IMG/VR virus record: IMGVR_UViG_3300032271_000682
Coordinates: 25,796-89,795 of that record
Source of the DNA: a virus
Direction: 5' to 3' (one strand)
Length of the DNA: 64,000 bases
In this document: in pieces, positions 1 to 9,956 of the stretch
How the letters are laid out: each line of letters begins with the position of its first letter
How positions within the stretch are numbered: position 1 is the first letter of the stretch
Made by a program: the position numbers and the translations under genes
The notes under the pieces: model-generated
Database searches by the model: none
What the model was told of the DNA's origin: nothing
What the model saw: the letters and a program-made list of their open reading frames with translations, nothing else

Positions 1-875
1 AATGTCGTATGTGCAACCCATGGAATTCTAGTCAGATCGTTAAAGAACACGTTGAACTAGCAGAGAAAAATCCTGAGTATAATGAAGTATGGCGCAAAAC
101 ATTTGGTAAATTTCCTATCACAGTAATGGATGATCAACAATGGTTTGATCATGACATCTTGTGGGATCAAGTTATTTCCTTAATCCCTACCTTAAAAAAA
201 GTCTACATGACCGGCGGTGAACCTACACTTATCAAAAACAACATCAAGTTTATGCAACGTTGCATTGACGCTGGTCGTACAGATATTGTATTGTTCTTTA
301 ATACCAACTGCACAAACATAAACAAAAAGTTTTTAGAATTGATCTCACAATTCAAACAAGTAAACATAAATGCGAGTATGGATGGTATTGGTGTTGTCAA
401 TGAATATATACGTGCGCCGAGTGATTGGAAATTAATCAGTGAGAATATTGAGAAGCTAGCTCAAATGCCCAATATCAATCTGGGAGTTACTCCCACAATT
501 CAAGTGTACAATGTATTCGACATTGTGAATATGTTAAACTGGGTAGATGAACTGAATATTCGTCACGGTAAACAAATCTTTATCGACTTCTTGGTCAATC
601 ATCACCCACATCATCTTGCTGTGCGAATACTAGATGATGAGATGCGAGGAGCTGCATTGGATATGATATCGGGCTATATGGCAGTGACAAAGATCCAGCC
701 TTCAACACAAACATTTAACTCGCTTAAAGGCATCATTGGTTTACTACAGCAGCCGCGAGTTGATGACTGGGAAGAACAATTACATCGATTTAAAGTCTAC
801 ACCAATGCATTGGATGTAGAACGTGGGCAATCTATTACTAATATTGATCAACGACTGGCGGTCTTATGTCACTAA
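1..875 (+). CDS. Radical SAM protein (5' truncated by window edge)
   Basis: The reading frame is open from the first bases, and the visible start reads C-R-M-C-N-P. This is the tail of a CxxxCxxC iron-sulfur motif, so the true start lies outside the window. A GGEPT motif near residue 70 of the visible part (SAM binding) and the following TIM-barrel-like sequence support a radical SAM enzyme of the kind common in large phages. The stop overlaps the start of the next radical SAM gene by 10 bp, which indicates one operon. The substrate cannot be read from sequence. Confidence 0.85.
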   Translation, partial: CRMCNPWNSSQIVKEHVELAEKNPEYNEVWRKTFGKFPITVMDDQQWFDHDILWDQVISLIPTLKKVYMTGGEPTLIKNNIKFMQRCIDAGRTDIVLFFNTNCTNINKKFLELISQFKQVNINASMDGIGVVNEYIRAPSDWKLISENIEKLAQMPNINLGVTPTIQVYNVFDIVNMLNWVDELNIRHGKQIFIDFLVNHHPHHLAVRILDDEMRGAALDMISGYMAVTKIQPSTQTFNSLKGIIGLLQQPRVDDWEEQLHRFKVYTNALDVERGQSITNIDQRLAVLCH

Positions 876-2131
876 ACTCAAAGAAAAACTTCTGTATTCA
901 ACCGTGGATACACTTGGCTAGTTACAATGATGGAAGTGTACCGCTATGTTGCATTGCTGAACCTGAGTATGATCTAAATCTGAACAGACAAACCCCAGTT
1001 CAAATATGGAACAGCTCACAGTTTAAAGCTGCAAGACTACAGATTATGAAGGGCGAACGACTATCACAGTGTTCAAGTTGCTGGAAAGAAGAAGATAGCG
1101 GAATAAGAAGCCACAGACAAATTGAAAACTTTATGTGGGAAAAAAAGTTTGGTCTAGAACATCTAGAAGAACTAGTCAATAAGACACACGAAGATGGAAC
1201 AGTTGATCACAAACCTATGACTCTTGATCTACGTTTGTCTAATCTATGTAATCTACAATGTGTGATGTGTCGTCCGCGTGATAGTAGCAAATGGCTAGCA
1301 GATAGCAAAAAGTTAAGTGAAAGTTTAGTTAGTGTGCATGCCAAGAATGACTGGCAACACAAAGCTAACAGTATCTCTAATACAGATATGTTTGACTGGT
1401 TTGAACGTCTAGAAACACAAGAAGCTCTAGAAGAATTCTTAGGCGATATCAGACACATTATTTTTGGTGGTGGTGAGCCACTGCTTATCAAAGAGCACGA
1501 CAGATTTATCAGAAGATTGGTAGAATCAGGAAACTCTAGACGCATATCATTACGTTATCACACTAACGGAACTCAATTGAATGAAGAGATTATTGAATTA
1601 TGGAGTCATTTTGAGCAAGTAGAATTGATGATCAGTCTAGATGATTGGGGACAGCGTAATGAGTATGTCAGATACCCTGCCAAGTGGGCAACAATTAAAA
1701 AGAATCTAGACAGATTGGATACAACTCCTGACAACATTGTTGTCAATATGTTAGCCAGTATACATGCTATGAATATATATAATTTACCTGAGTTTGCAAT
1801 GCTGATGATACACAGTGAATGGAAAAAGATTTGTGTTCGTAACGACAAGATGTTCAATGTGGGTACTGTTCACTGGCCACGATACATGAGTACTAAAGTA
1901 TTACCACAAGATGTTAAGAATACAATCTTAAATTACTGGAATTTATTCACGGAATTAAATAAGCATCAGTACTGGGTGAATCGTGTAAAGCCTCAATTGG
2001 ATTTTATGATGAGCGGTGATGAGTCTAGATTGTATACTGATCTACTAGACTATATTGAAAAGCTAGACGCAATTAGACCTATTAAATTTACTGATGTATA
2101 CAGTGACTACTACAAAATATTAACAGAGTAA
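866..2131 (+). CDS. Radical SAM protein with N-terminal twitch/SPASM-like cysteine region
   Basis: This is a 421-residue protein. The N-terminus has the pattern FCIQPW...DG...CC and then CSSCW, which resembles a twitch/SPASM auxiliary iron-sulfur segment placed before the core. The core motif CNLQCVMC (CxxxCxxC) is near residue 127, and GGGEPL follows about 70 residues later. It is translationally coupled to the upstream radical SAM gene. Members of this group often modify peptides, but that function here is inference. The substrate is unknown. Confidence 0.88.
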   Translation: MSLNSKKNFCIQPWIHLASYNDGSVPLCCIAEPEYDLNLNRQTPVQIWNSSQFKAARLQIMKGERLSQCSSCWKEEDSGIRSHRQIENFMWEKKFGLEHLEELVNKTHEDGTVDHKPMTLDLRLSNLCNLQCVMCRPRDSSKWLADSKKLSESLVSVHAKNDWQHKANSISNTDMFDWFERLETQEALEEFLGDIRHIIFGGGEPLLIKEHDRFIRRLVESGNSRRISLRYHTNGTQLNEEIIELWSHFEQVELMISLDDWGQRNEYVRYPAKWATIKKNLDRLDTTPDNIVVNMLASIHAMNIYNLPEFAMLMIHSEWKKICVRNDKMFNVGTVHWPRYMSTKVLPQDVKNTILNYWNLFTELNKHQYWVNRVKPQLDFMMSGDESRLYTDLLDYIEKLDAIRPIKFTDVYSDYYKILTE

Positions 2132-2134
2132 TCT

Positions 2135-3079
2135 ATGACAACTTTACAACTACATTTTTTAGACAATTTAGACAAAAAGCACATTATAAATTTTTTTATC
2201 TATAATAGTAATCTGGCCAAACGCTGGATTGAGCTTACAAAAAAGAATCAAGCTATACCAGAAAAGAGTATTTCTGCTAAGTTTTCAAATGTAAGCCCAA
2301 CTCAAATAGCTAGTGTTAGAAAAAGATTGATTGACTGTATTACTCGAATAAATGAAGTGTACGATGAGCAACTTCCTCTTTATTCGGACGTTGAAACTCT
2401 ACGTACTTCGGAGTTGAACTATCTACATGAACAATTTGAACTTTATGGTGACAGATATGAAAAACTCATGGCAGAAAAAACATACTGGACTCAAGAACTT
2501 CACGAGAATTTCTTACAACTAAATGAATTGATTCATCTACACGAAGATGTTAATCTCAGCGCATCACAGAAATTTCCATCAATGTCGTTACTATATGATT
2601 ATTATCTACAGGGATTACATGAGCCTATACTAGAGTCAGATAAAATATGGTTAAGCAATCAATTTGATTGGGGTCAAGTATATCTAGGATACAACACATT
2701 AGGCAAAGATTGGATGAAAGTCATGGCAGATAACGACTTAGCAGTAATTGAGCGTGAACAAGTTCGACCACAACGACGATTTGCAGCAGAGACCTGGATC
2801 AACTTTGGTCCATATAGTGGAGACTATGCTCTGACTATATTTGAACGTTGGTTAAATGATCTTCCAGAGAGTATACGAAGCAAAGTTCCTGTTGATAATT
2901 TAAATACTATGACTCTTGGAAGATTCAAAATAGGACAAGTTATCATTGATGATTACTTTTTAAAATATAATTCAGACCGCGCTCAGTGGAAAATTTTCAA
3001 CAGTCAAGCTAAACTAGACTGGAACATTAATGTGTTTAGTACTTTTGTAAAATTAATAGATGTAAGATTTTATGACTAA
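2135..3079 (+). CDS. Hypothetical protein in radical SAM operon
   Basis: This is a 314-residue protein I do not recognise. The N-terminal half is helical and charged. The C-terminal half contains the aromatic stretch WINFGPYSGDYALTIFERW. It starts 3 bp after the previous stop and overlaps the next radical SAM start by 8 bp, so it is co-translated with that pathway. It could be a substrate or partner protein of the radical SAM enzymes; there is no direct evidence for either. Confidence 0.75.
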   Translation: MTTLQLHFLDNLDKKHIINFFIYNSNLAKRWIELTKKNQAIPEKSISAKFSNVSPTQIASVRKRLIDCITRINEVYDEQLPLYSDVETLRTSELNYLHEQFELYGDRYEKLMAEKTYWTQELHENFLQLNELIHLHEDVNLSASQKFPSMSLLYDYYLQGLHEPILESDKIWLSNQFDWGQVYLGYNTLGKDWMKVMADNDLAVIEREQVRPQRRFAAETWINFGPYSGDYALTIFERWLNDLPESIRSKVPVDNLNTMTLGRFKIGQVIIDDYFLKYNSDRAQWKIFNSQAKLDWNINVFSTFVKLIDVRFYD

Positions 3080-4160
3080 GCAAATAATTAGCATCAAACG
3101 AAAATCTAATGTATGTCAACTAACATGGATACTAAACAACATCTGTACTAATCATTGCGATTATTGTCCTCCTACTCTACACAGCGGAACAAATCATCAT
3201 TATGATTGGGTTATAGCCAAAAATTTTGTAGATCGCTTGATGAATAGATACTCTCAAATACATTGCACGATTAGTGGAGGAGAACCTACTTTATCTCCTC
3301 ATTTTCCGGAATTAGTAAAGATGTTTCATGATCGTGGACATACCGTGGGTATTACCTCTAATGGTGCTCGTACAGTTAGATACTGGGAAGAAGTAGCACC
3401 ACTTTTGTCCTACATCTGTTTTTCATATCACCCTAGTTTTCACGATAAAGAATTTTTAGACAAAGCAATAGCTGCCGCCAAACATACACAAGTAACTGTA
3501 CGAGTTATGATGGACAGTCGTCACTGGGCTCGCTCAGTTGAAATGTTCAATGAATGCTATAATAATCCTGTCTTGTGTGTAGAGGCTGTTAAAATATTGG
3601 CAGAAACATCGATGCGTAGTGGAGTTGGAGAAGACTACAGTACTGAGCAACTTGAATGGATATCTAGTCAACGATTGAAATTTTCAACGTTGCGTCAGTA
3701 TAAAGATAATCCAAACTGGAAACAAGCTGAGATTGACGCAGTGGGTTATTATGATGATGGCTCAGTCGATTCTAGTATAGACACTAATTACTTAGTGTCT
3801 ACTGGTCAAACTGATTTTCGTGGATGGGCATGCAACATAGGATTAGAAAGTTTATTTGTACACTGGGATGGATTTGTAAAGAAGGGTAATTGTATGCAGG
3901 GCGGTAACTTATTTCATCTTAATGATCATGAACAACATGAATTACCATCTACTGGAGAAATTTGTTTACAGAATCTATGTAGTTGTGGAACGGATGTACT
4001 AATCACCAAAGCGGCAATGTTAGATAAAGAACATCCATATATTGTACAAAATCAGTATGTCAGACCAGTACTCAACAATGAACAATACAAGCAAATGTTC
4101 TACGATAAAAATGAAAAAGTGATAGGAGCAAAAGTAATTAGGATAGTGAAAGATGAATGA
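3072..4160 (+). CDS. Radical SAM protein with C-terminal SPASM-like cysteines
   Basis: The protein has 362 residues. The CxxxCxxC motif CTNHCDYC lies near residue 26, and SGGEPTLSP follows around residue 66. The C-terminal third has spaced cysteines (CNIG, NCMQ, CLQNLCSCG) that could ligate auxiliary iron-sulfur clusters as in SPASM enzymes. It overlaps both neighbours by 8 bp within the same plus-strand operon. It differs clearly from the two twitch-type proteins upstream, so the cluster encodes at least two kinds of radical SAM enzyme. Confidence 0.9.
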   Translation: MTKQIISIKRKSNVCQLTWILNNICTNHCDYCPPTLHSGTNHHYDWVIAKNFVDRLMNRYSQIHCTISGGEPTLSPHFPELVKMFHDRGHTVGITSNGARTVRYWEEVAPLLSYICFSYHPSFHDKEFLDKAIAAAKHTQVTVRVMMDSRHWARSVEMFNECYNNPVLCVEAVKILAETSMRSGVGEDYSTEQLEWISSQRLKFSTLRQYKDNPNWKQAEIDAVGYYDDGSVDSSIDTNYLVSTGQTDFRGWACNIGLESLFVHWDGFVKKGNCMQGGNLFHLNDHEQHELPSTGEICLQNLCSCGTDVLITKAAMLDKEHPYIVQNQYVRPVLNNEQYKQMFYDKNEKVIGAKVIRIVKDE

Positions 4161-4830
4161 AGCACTATTAGAATTTATAAGAGTAAACACAAAAAATCAA
4201 TGGCACCCAATAATTTTACCACAAGATTTATGGAAGAGTAACTGGCCATGGGCTCCTATAATACCAAATGAGTCTATTACATCAGTGATATTAGAAGAAC
4301 TAGCAGCAGTTGATCATCTATTTGTAGATCATCGTGCTAACGACAAGATCAATAGTTATGGTCACGAAGGTTGGGCCGCGCTTACACTACATGGAATTAA
4401 TTACGATAAGACAGAGAACTATGATCGGTATGGATTTAAGACCGAGCAAGAGGCAGATTATCACTGGACTTCTGTGTGTGATCAATTATCTGATACTGTA
4501 GAGTTAATAAAACGTTTGCCATTCACTAATTGGGGGCGTGTGCGTATTATGAGACTAGCACCTAATGGTTACATTATGCCACATACAGACGGCACAGGAA
4601 GGATATTTGGACCATGTAACTTTGCTCTGACTAACCCAGAGGGATGTGAGTTTGTATTTGAAGATCACGGTCGAGTACCATTTGAACAGGGTCGTGGGTT
4701 TATGCTTGACTTAGGAATTAAACATGCTGTATACAACAATTCAGATGAATACAGATATCATGTTATAATACATGGCAAACCATATTCAGACATAAATTCC
4801 ATAGTAAAACAATCAATTGAAAAATTATGA
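4153..4830 (+). CDS. Aspartyl/asparaginyl beta-hydroxylase-like 2OG-Fe(II) dioxygenase
   Basis: This 225-residue protein has a double-stranded beta-helix signature. HTDG near residue 139 supplies the His and acidic iron ligands, and the second His comes from the HAVYNN...YHVIIHG segment near residues 196-210. The family hydroxylates Asp/Asn side chains using 2-oxoglutarate and oxygen. It overlaps the radical SAM gene upstream by 8 bp and the next gene by 4 bp, so it may modify the same substrate. The substrate is unknown. Confidence 0.8.
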   Translation: MNEALLEFIRVNTKNQWHPIILPQDLWKSNWPWAPIIPNESITSVILEELAAVDHLFVDHRANDKINSYGHEGWAALTLHGINYDKTENYDRYGFKTEQEADYHWTSVCDQLSDTVELIKRLPFTNWGRVRIMRLAPNGYIMPHTDGTGRIFGPCNFALTNPEGCEFVFEDHGRVPFEQGRGFMLDLGIKHAVYNNSDEYRYHVIIHGKPYSDINSIVKQSIEKL

Positions 4831-6224
4831 ACATTATAGACAAACGATTTAGCAATCAGATAAAACTGGCAATTTGTATTTTCCCCAGTGATATACTCAA
4901 GAACGAAATTCTTGCCGAGAAAATGACAGAGTATACTCGCTTCTACGCACTACGTTTCAATCAAATATTAGAGACTGATAGTACGCTGGACGTACATTAT
5001 GCTTCAACAATTGAAGCTGCACTAGAACAATACAGTGACAAGTACGATCATCTGCTATTAATGGCGGCCGGTGTTCGTATATTCAAAATGGACATTTTAT
5101 TTGATATTGAGCAAATGATACTAGATAATCCAAACTACTTCTGTGCAGCACATATATTAGACTGGAAAGAACGTTGGTTTGAGTTACATCATCAGTTTGT
5201 ATTAGTAAACACTCAGCAGTGGAAGAAATGTGGTCGTCCTGAGTACGGAGGATGGACTGAAGCTATAGAAGAATTACCTGTGATAGAACGTAGTGTAGAA
5301 AACTTTCATGATGACTACACACCGTTATGGATTAAATTCACCGGTGAGTATTCACAACAACGTCATCAAGTACAGGGTTGGAATTTTATTAATGTAGCAG
5401 CAAGACATGACATGGAAATCTTAAATTGGCCACAGCACATTAGACTTAAGCGTACATACTATTATCCAGAGAGTCAAAGCGATGATTTCTTAAATAGTTT
5501 AAATACTTTAGATGTCACAAAAATTACAAACCCTAATCAACAAAGACTGATAGAGTCATGTAATGCCGTCAGACATCAAATTTGGGTAATCAATAGTGAA
5601 CATATGAGATTCATTGATACAGAAGAAACTTACGATACGGTAGTAACAACCGCCAGTGGTTTTAAGTTTCTAGACGCTTATCATAGTAATTTATTGTTTT
5701 GTGGAGTATGCCGACACTGTGATGAATCAAGCAAGTTGATTATTTATGATTTTAACCCACTTAGCATTGCTTGGGTAAAATATCTACACAGTAGTGATAA
5801 TGAAAATATTGCTGAGTTAGTTGAGACGTTTGAACATCGTCAGCACTTTAAGATATTAGGTGATGATGTGTTTAGTTCAACCGGCTCTTATACTAAATCA
5901 TTCAGTGATGGGTTAGAGATTACCAAAGAATATTTTGGAGGACACAGTAACTTTATAGCACTACTGCGACAATTCAGACAGTCACGAGTAGAATTTATAT
6001 TGAGTGATCTTTATAACGCTTCTCAAGAATTAATTGTTCATTTCAGAGGTAAAACACTGTTCAATATATCAAACATATTCTGTACTGATGTGGGCAATGC
6101 CTATTATGGAATGAGAGAGACAAAGCTAAGATATCGACGATTACTAGACAGTATTAGCGTTGACTGTACTATTGTTGGGCATGATGCTGACTGTGAACAA
6201 ATTAGTTTAAGAATTAATAACTAA
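4827..6224 (+). CDS. Glycosyltransferase-like phage protein of unknown specificity
   Basis: This is a 465-residue protein. The N-terminal half reads like the glycosyltransferase-related proteins found in large myoviruses (LLLMAAGVRIFK region, WNFINVAARHD near residue 190). The C-terminal half contains LIIYDFNPLSIAW, similar to a small Rossmann or methyltransferase-like segment. No clear DxD motif is visible. It ends the plus-strand operon that starts with the radical SAM genes and converges on a minus-strand gene. The functional call is tentative. Confidence 0.55.
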   Translation: MNIIDKRFSNQIKLAICIFPSDILKNEILAEKMTEYTRFYALRFNQILETDSTLDVHYASTIEAALEQYSDKYDHLLLMAAGVRIFKMDILFDIEQMILDNPNYFCAAHILDWKERWFELHHQFVLVNTQQWKKCGRPEYGGWTEAIEELPVIERSVENFHDDYTPLWIKFTGEYSQQRHQVQGWNFINVAARHDMEILNWPQHIRLKRTYYYPESQSDDFLNSLNTLDVTKITNPNQQRLIESCNAVRHQIWVINSEHMRFIDTEETYDTVVTTASGFKFLDAYHSNLLFCGVCRHCDESSKLIIYDFNPLSIAWVKYLHSSDNENIAELVETFEHRQHFKILGDDVFSSTGSYTKSFSDGLEITKEYFGGHSNFIALLRQFRQSRVEFILSDLYNASQELIVHFRGKTLFNISNIFCTDVGNAYYGMRETKLRYRRLLDSISVDCTIVGHDADCEQISLRINN

Positions 6225-6875
6225 TTATTTTCGCCAGATGCTCATGTAACGTGTGTATTCTTTTGTGTGCAAATGCCCACTAAAGAGTGCATCACGTACA
6301 TAATTAGCATCCATAAATTCATTTAGATTATTATTACAGCGAATATGTTCGGGACAACTGAAATAATTATTGCTTTGAGCTACTATCAAACTACCAGTAG
6401 CAATTCTGTCATACCACTCAGTATATGCTTCTTGAGTAAGATGTTCACATACAGTATTAATAACCACATCACTTGTAATACCCCAGTCATAGTCGTAGCG
6501 AGTCATGTCAGCAGTTACGGCTTTAAAGCGCCATCCATCCATTTCATAGGGTTTATTAATCGTATCAGCTATCTCTTCACATAGTGGATCCATATCAATG
6601 CTACGAATCTTTTTAACTGGTATTTTGCTATTGAATAACATTGATGATAACACTCCAGTCCACCCACCGAAGATATAAACGTTGCTTGAATGCTCTACAT
6701 AGTATGATAAACAATGAATTAACCATCCTTTGCTTAATAGTTGTCCTGAATAAAATGATTCAAGAGCACGAGTTCGTCGTTCTTCTGATAAATTTCTAAT
6801 GGAATTAAACCACGCTGCTATATCTTCTAGATTAATTGATAAATTATTAGTAAATGTTTTCATATCGGTTTTCAT
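6225..6875 (-). CDS. Class I SAM-dependent methyltransferase-like protein
   Basis: The reading frame opens at 6917, but the starts at 6875 (MKTDMKTF) or 6863 (MKTFTN) avoid running under the divergent late promoter, so 6875 is chosen. The chain is about 216 residues. Residues around VYIFGGWTGVLSS form a glycine-containing motif I, and IRSIDMDP follows as the acidic motif II of a Rossmann methyltransferase. DVVINTVCEHL resembles motif IV. Neither start has a strong ribosome binding site. The substrate is unknown. Confidence 0.7.
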   Translation of the reverse strand: MKTDMKTFTNNLSINLEDIAAWFNSIRNLSEERRTRALESFYSGQLLSKGWLIHCLSYYVEHSSNVYIFGGWTGVLSSMLFNSKIPVKKIRSIDMDPLCEEIADTINKPYEMDGWRFKAVTADMTRYDYDWGITSDVVINTVCEHLTQEAYTEWYDRIATGSLIVAQSNNYFSCPEHIRCNNNLNEFMDANYVRDALFSGHLHTKEYTRYMSIWRK

Positions 6876-6882
6876 ATAAATA
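6875..6882 (+). promoter_or_regulatory. Putative T4-like late promoter
   Basis: TATAAATA lies 33 bp before the start of the Trp-rich repeat protein. The match is to the T4 late consensus; transcription is inferred. Confidence 0.6.
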
Positions 6883-6915
6883 TTTAGTGTTCTAGATATA
6901 GTATTAAATATTATC

Positions 6916-9900
6916 ATGATGATAGATAGAACAGAACAAAATCGTAGAAAGCAATTAAATGAAAGTGGTCATTGGGAAATTCCTGATAATTTAGATACTA
7001 GTAATTTTGATTTTAATTGGCGTCCACATGACAATGAAAGACCATATATACATCAATTCGGAACACAATGGCAACGAACTGGTGGACCAAGATATATAGT
7101 TTCTGAACACGAGGGAATCAAATATCAATCTGTTCAACATGCAATTAGACTTTCAGATACTAGCAACTTTAAAAAATTAATTGAAGAAGAAATTGAATTT
7201 GATTATAGTTGGCACCCAGACGATACAGAACCATCGCTAATATATATATTTGGTAATAAATGGAACGATCCAGCTACAGAACCAACTATTGAATATAGAT
7301 CAGAAAGTGCTACTGACTTAAAATACATGTCTGAGCCAATCGCCACAGTTTTTTCTAATTTACATAATTGGAAAATTTTAATCAAGGGTGCAACAATAGA
7401 CCAAAGCTGGAGACCTAACCCATTTGATCCTCCCTATATATATGTATTCGGTAATCAATGGAACGATCCAGCTACAGAACCAACTATTGAATATAGAGTA
7501 ACTGAGTTAGCAGTTGATAGAAAGTATATGAATAATATGATAGCTATTGTTCCGTCAACAACTGAAAATTGGCATATACTTATTGATGGAGCAACAATAG
7601 ACCAAAGCTGGAGACCTAACCCATTTGATCCTCCCTATATCTATGTATGGGGTAATCAATGGAACGATCCAGCTACAGAACCGACAATTGAATATAGAGT
7701 TTCGGGAGCCGTTGATAGAAAGTATATGAATAATATGATAGCTATTGTTCCGTCAACAACTGAAAATTGGACAGTGTTCGTAGAAGATGATTACAAAACT
7801 TTTGATTTTAGTTGGAGACCTAATCCGCACGCACCCTCTCAAATTTATCAATGGGAAAATAATGGTCCAATGTATACAATGAAAGATGCAGTTCATGTAT
7901 CATTGATGACTAGATCAGATATAAATCAAAGTAATGTGTCTAGATATAAAATAGAAACTACACTAGAACATCTGATTGAACAGCATCCAACTGAAGTATT
8001 CTGGGCACTAAACTCGGAACTGAATTACGATCAGTTTGATTTTAATTGGAGACCAACAGAAGAAAATTTTAGACATATTAATGTATTTGGAAATGCATTG
8101 AGCAAAGATGTAACTACATATTATGTAAATGGCCCAGCTTTTATTAAAGGATTCAGAGAATATAATTATATCGACAATCATCAAATTGAAATCACTACTG
8201 ATATTGATATGTTTTATATTATTAAAGGATCATCTATAGATCAATACGAAGAATTAAAACTACAGTTTCCTAAGTTACAAAAAACAAGATACTTAAACAG
8301 TTGGGTTGATACCATTAATCGTTGTGTTAAAAAAGCTACTACTAAGTTGATTTGGATACTTAGTAGTGAGGTTGATTATACTGACTTTAAGTTTGATTTT
8401 TATCCTACTACGTGGCAACGTAATATGATTCATGTATTTGGAACTCAATGGTCACACTGGGGTAATACCTATATGATTAACACTGAGACTTTTGAAGAAG
8501 ATACCAAATATGTTAAGATCATTGAACATTTAACAAATATTAATTTTGTAAGAAAACGTATAGCAAAGATTACTCAATGTCTTTATGACATTGTGTATAT
8601 AGATCATGGCAATGCTAGTATCTCACTAGATCAGCTCAAACAAAAATGTCCAAACAGTACAGTTACTATTTTAAAATATAACGATAGTTATCTTAAAACG
8701 TTAAGCAATTGGACATCAACGCTTAATGTATTTGAAATCAAGCAAGAGCATTATCTATGGGTATGTAGTAGCTTATGTGACTATAGTGAATTTGATTTTA
8801 CATGGGCTAGTGATCCATTTAAACAAGAACAATTACATGTGTTTTCTAGTAAGCTTGGAACTGACAGACAAAAATTTGGTGATACTTTTCTATTGAATTT
8901 AAATACATTCAAGAAAGAAGCAGAGTTTCTATCTAAGCTTGAAGATTATAGTTGTTCAATAGATTATATTGGACATATTTCTGCTCGTCGATTACCACAT
9001 CCAGTTATAGAACATGATCATGATAGTCAAGTTATTGCTATTAAAGAAATTAAAAACAGAACTTGGCCCTATTATGAATTAATTAATCGTGATAGCAAAC
9101 CAGTTAAAAATCAATTCATAGTGCCTAATATGTGGAATGTTCATGAAAGACAAGTACTAGTATCTAGTACTGGTGCAAGTAGAATTGTTGTTCCAGAAGT
9201 CGCTATAGATTATATTCACAGCGAAGTATATGATTATCATAATATTCAAGAAATGGATCAAGTTGATCAGTCTAAGCCATTGGATATAATATTTTTTAGT
9301 AATAATGAGCCAGCAGCAGAAGAGAATTTTATACATTTGTCTAATTTAGTAAAGAGTAAAAAACTATCAAACAAACTACACTGGGTCAAAAATGTTAGTG
9401 GCAGAGTAGCAAGCCAACACGCAGCTGCTAATACAAGTGAGACCAGTTGGTATTTCTTAGTCAATGGTAAACTTCGTATAAATGAAAAGTTTGACTTTAA
9501 TTGGCAACCAGATAGATTACAAAGAGCAAAGCATTACATATTCTCTGCTACTAATCCAGTCAATGGATTAGAATACGGTCATCAAGCAATAGTAGCCAAT
9601 AATCGAACATTGACATTGAATACTATTGTACAGGGATTAGATTTTACACTTGACAGTCCACACGAGGTTGTAGAGATGAATTGTGGAGTAGCAAGATTTA
9701 ATACTGACCCATGGACTACGTGGCGTACTGCGTTTCGAGAAGTAATCAAATTAAGTTGTAATACAGATGAAGCATCAGTCGAACGCTTACGTGCTTGGGT
9801 AAACATAGGCAATGGAGCGAACGGTGAATGGTCTATTAAAGGTGCACAAGACGCAGTATCATACTATGATAAAGTCAATGGCAATTTAACTGAACTTATG

Positions 9901-9954
9901 AAGAGTTATGACTGGCAATGGTTAGAAAAATTATATAAAAAACGTTATTGTTGA
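6916..9954 (+). CDS. Large Trp-rich repeat protein (nine W-P/FG units)
   Basis: This 1012-residue protein is built from about nine diverged units, each with FDFxWRP followed by PxxIYVFGNQW-like residues. They lie near residues 31, 95, 161, 227, 296, 375, 493, 627 and 862. Two neighbouring units (about 7390-7560 and 7591-7760) are almost identical in DNA, which indicates a recent tandem duplication. It sits behind a late-type promoter next to the radical SAM/hydroxylase operon. I recognise no enzymatic motif. It may be a virion protein or a substrate of the neighbouring modifying enzymes; both are inference. Confidence 0.8.
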   Translation: MMIDRTEQNRRKQLNESGHWEIPDNLDTSNFDFNWRPHDNERPYIHQFGTQWQRTGGPRYIVSEHEGIKYQSVQHAIRLSDTSNFKKLIEEEIEFDYSWHPDDTEPSLIYIFGNKWNDPATEPTIEYRSESATDLKYMSEPIATVFSNLHNWKILIKGATIDQSWRPNPFDPPYIYVFGNQWNDPATEPTIEYRVTELAVDRKYMNNMIAIVPSTTENWHILIDGATIDQSWRPNPFDPPYIYVWGNQWNDPATEPTIEYRVSGAVDRKYMNNMIAIVPSTTENWTVFVEDDYKTFDFSWRPNPHAPSQIYQWENNGPMYTMKDAVHVSLMTRSDINQSNVSRYKIETTLEHLIEQHPTEVFWALNSELNYDQFDFNWRPTEENFRHINVFGNALSKDVTTYYVNGPAFIKGFREYNYIDNHQIEITTDIDMFYIIKGSSIDQYEELKLQFPKLQKTRYLNSWVDTINRCVKKATTKLIWILSSEVDYTDFKFDFYPTTWQRNMIHVFGTQWSHWGNTYMINTETFEEDTKYVKIIEHLTNINFVRKRIAKITQCLYDIVYIDHGNASISLDQLKQKCPNSTVTILKYNDSYLKTLSNWTSTLNVFEIKQEHYLWVCSSLCDYSEFDFTWASDPFKQEQLHVFSSKLGTDRQKFGDTFLLNLNTFKKEAEFLSKLEDYSCSIDYIGHISARRLPHPVIEHDHDSQVIAIKEIKNRTWPYYELINRDSKPVKNQFIVPNMWNVHERQVLVSSTGASRIVVPEVAIDYIHSEVYDYHNIQEMDQVDQSKPLDIIFFSNNEPAAEENFIHLSNLVKSKKLSNKLHWVKNVSGRVASQHAAANTSETSWYFLVNGKLRINEKFDFNWQPDRLQRAKHYIFSATNPVNGLEYGHQAIVANNRTLTLNTIVQGLDFTLDSPHEVVEMNCGVARFNTDPWTTWRTAFREVIKLSCNTDEASVERLRAWVNIGNGANGEWSIKGAQDAVSYYDKVNGNLTELMKSYDWQWLEKLYKKRYC
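7390..7770 (+). repeat. Recent tandem duplication of about 200 bp inside the repeat protein gene
   Basis: Positions 7390-7560 and 7591-7760 are nearly identical, with an offset of 201 then 198 bp caused by a single 3-bp difference. The last 60 bases of each copy, starting at 7513 and 7711, match exactly. The frame is kept. Confidence 0.9.
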
Positions 9955-9956
9955 TT

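Noticed and set aside
1207-1545. Minus-strand ORF of 112 codons opposite a radical SAM gene
   Set aside because: It lies wholly inside a well-supported gene, has no ribosome site and low-complexity sequence.
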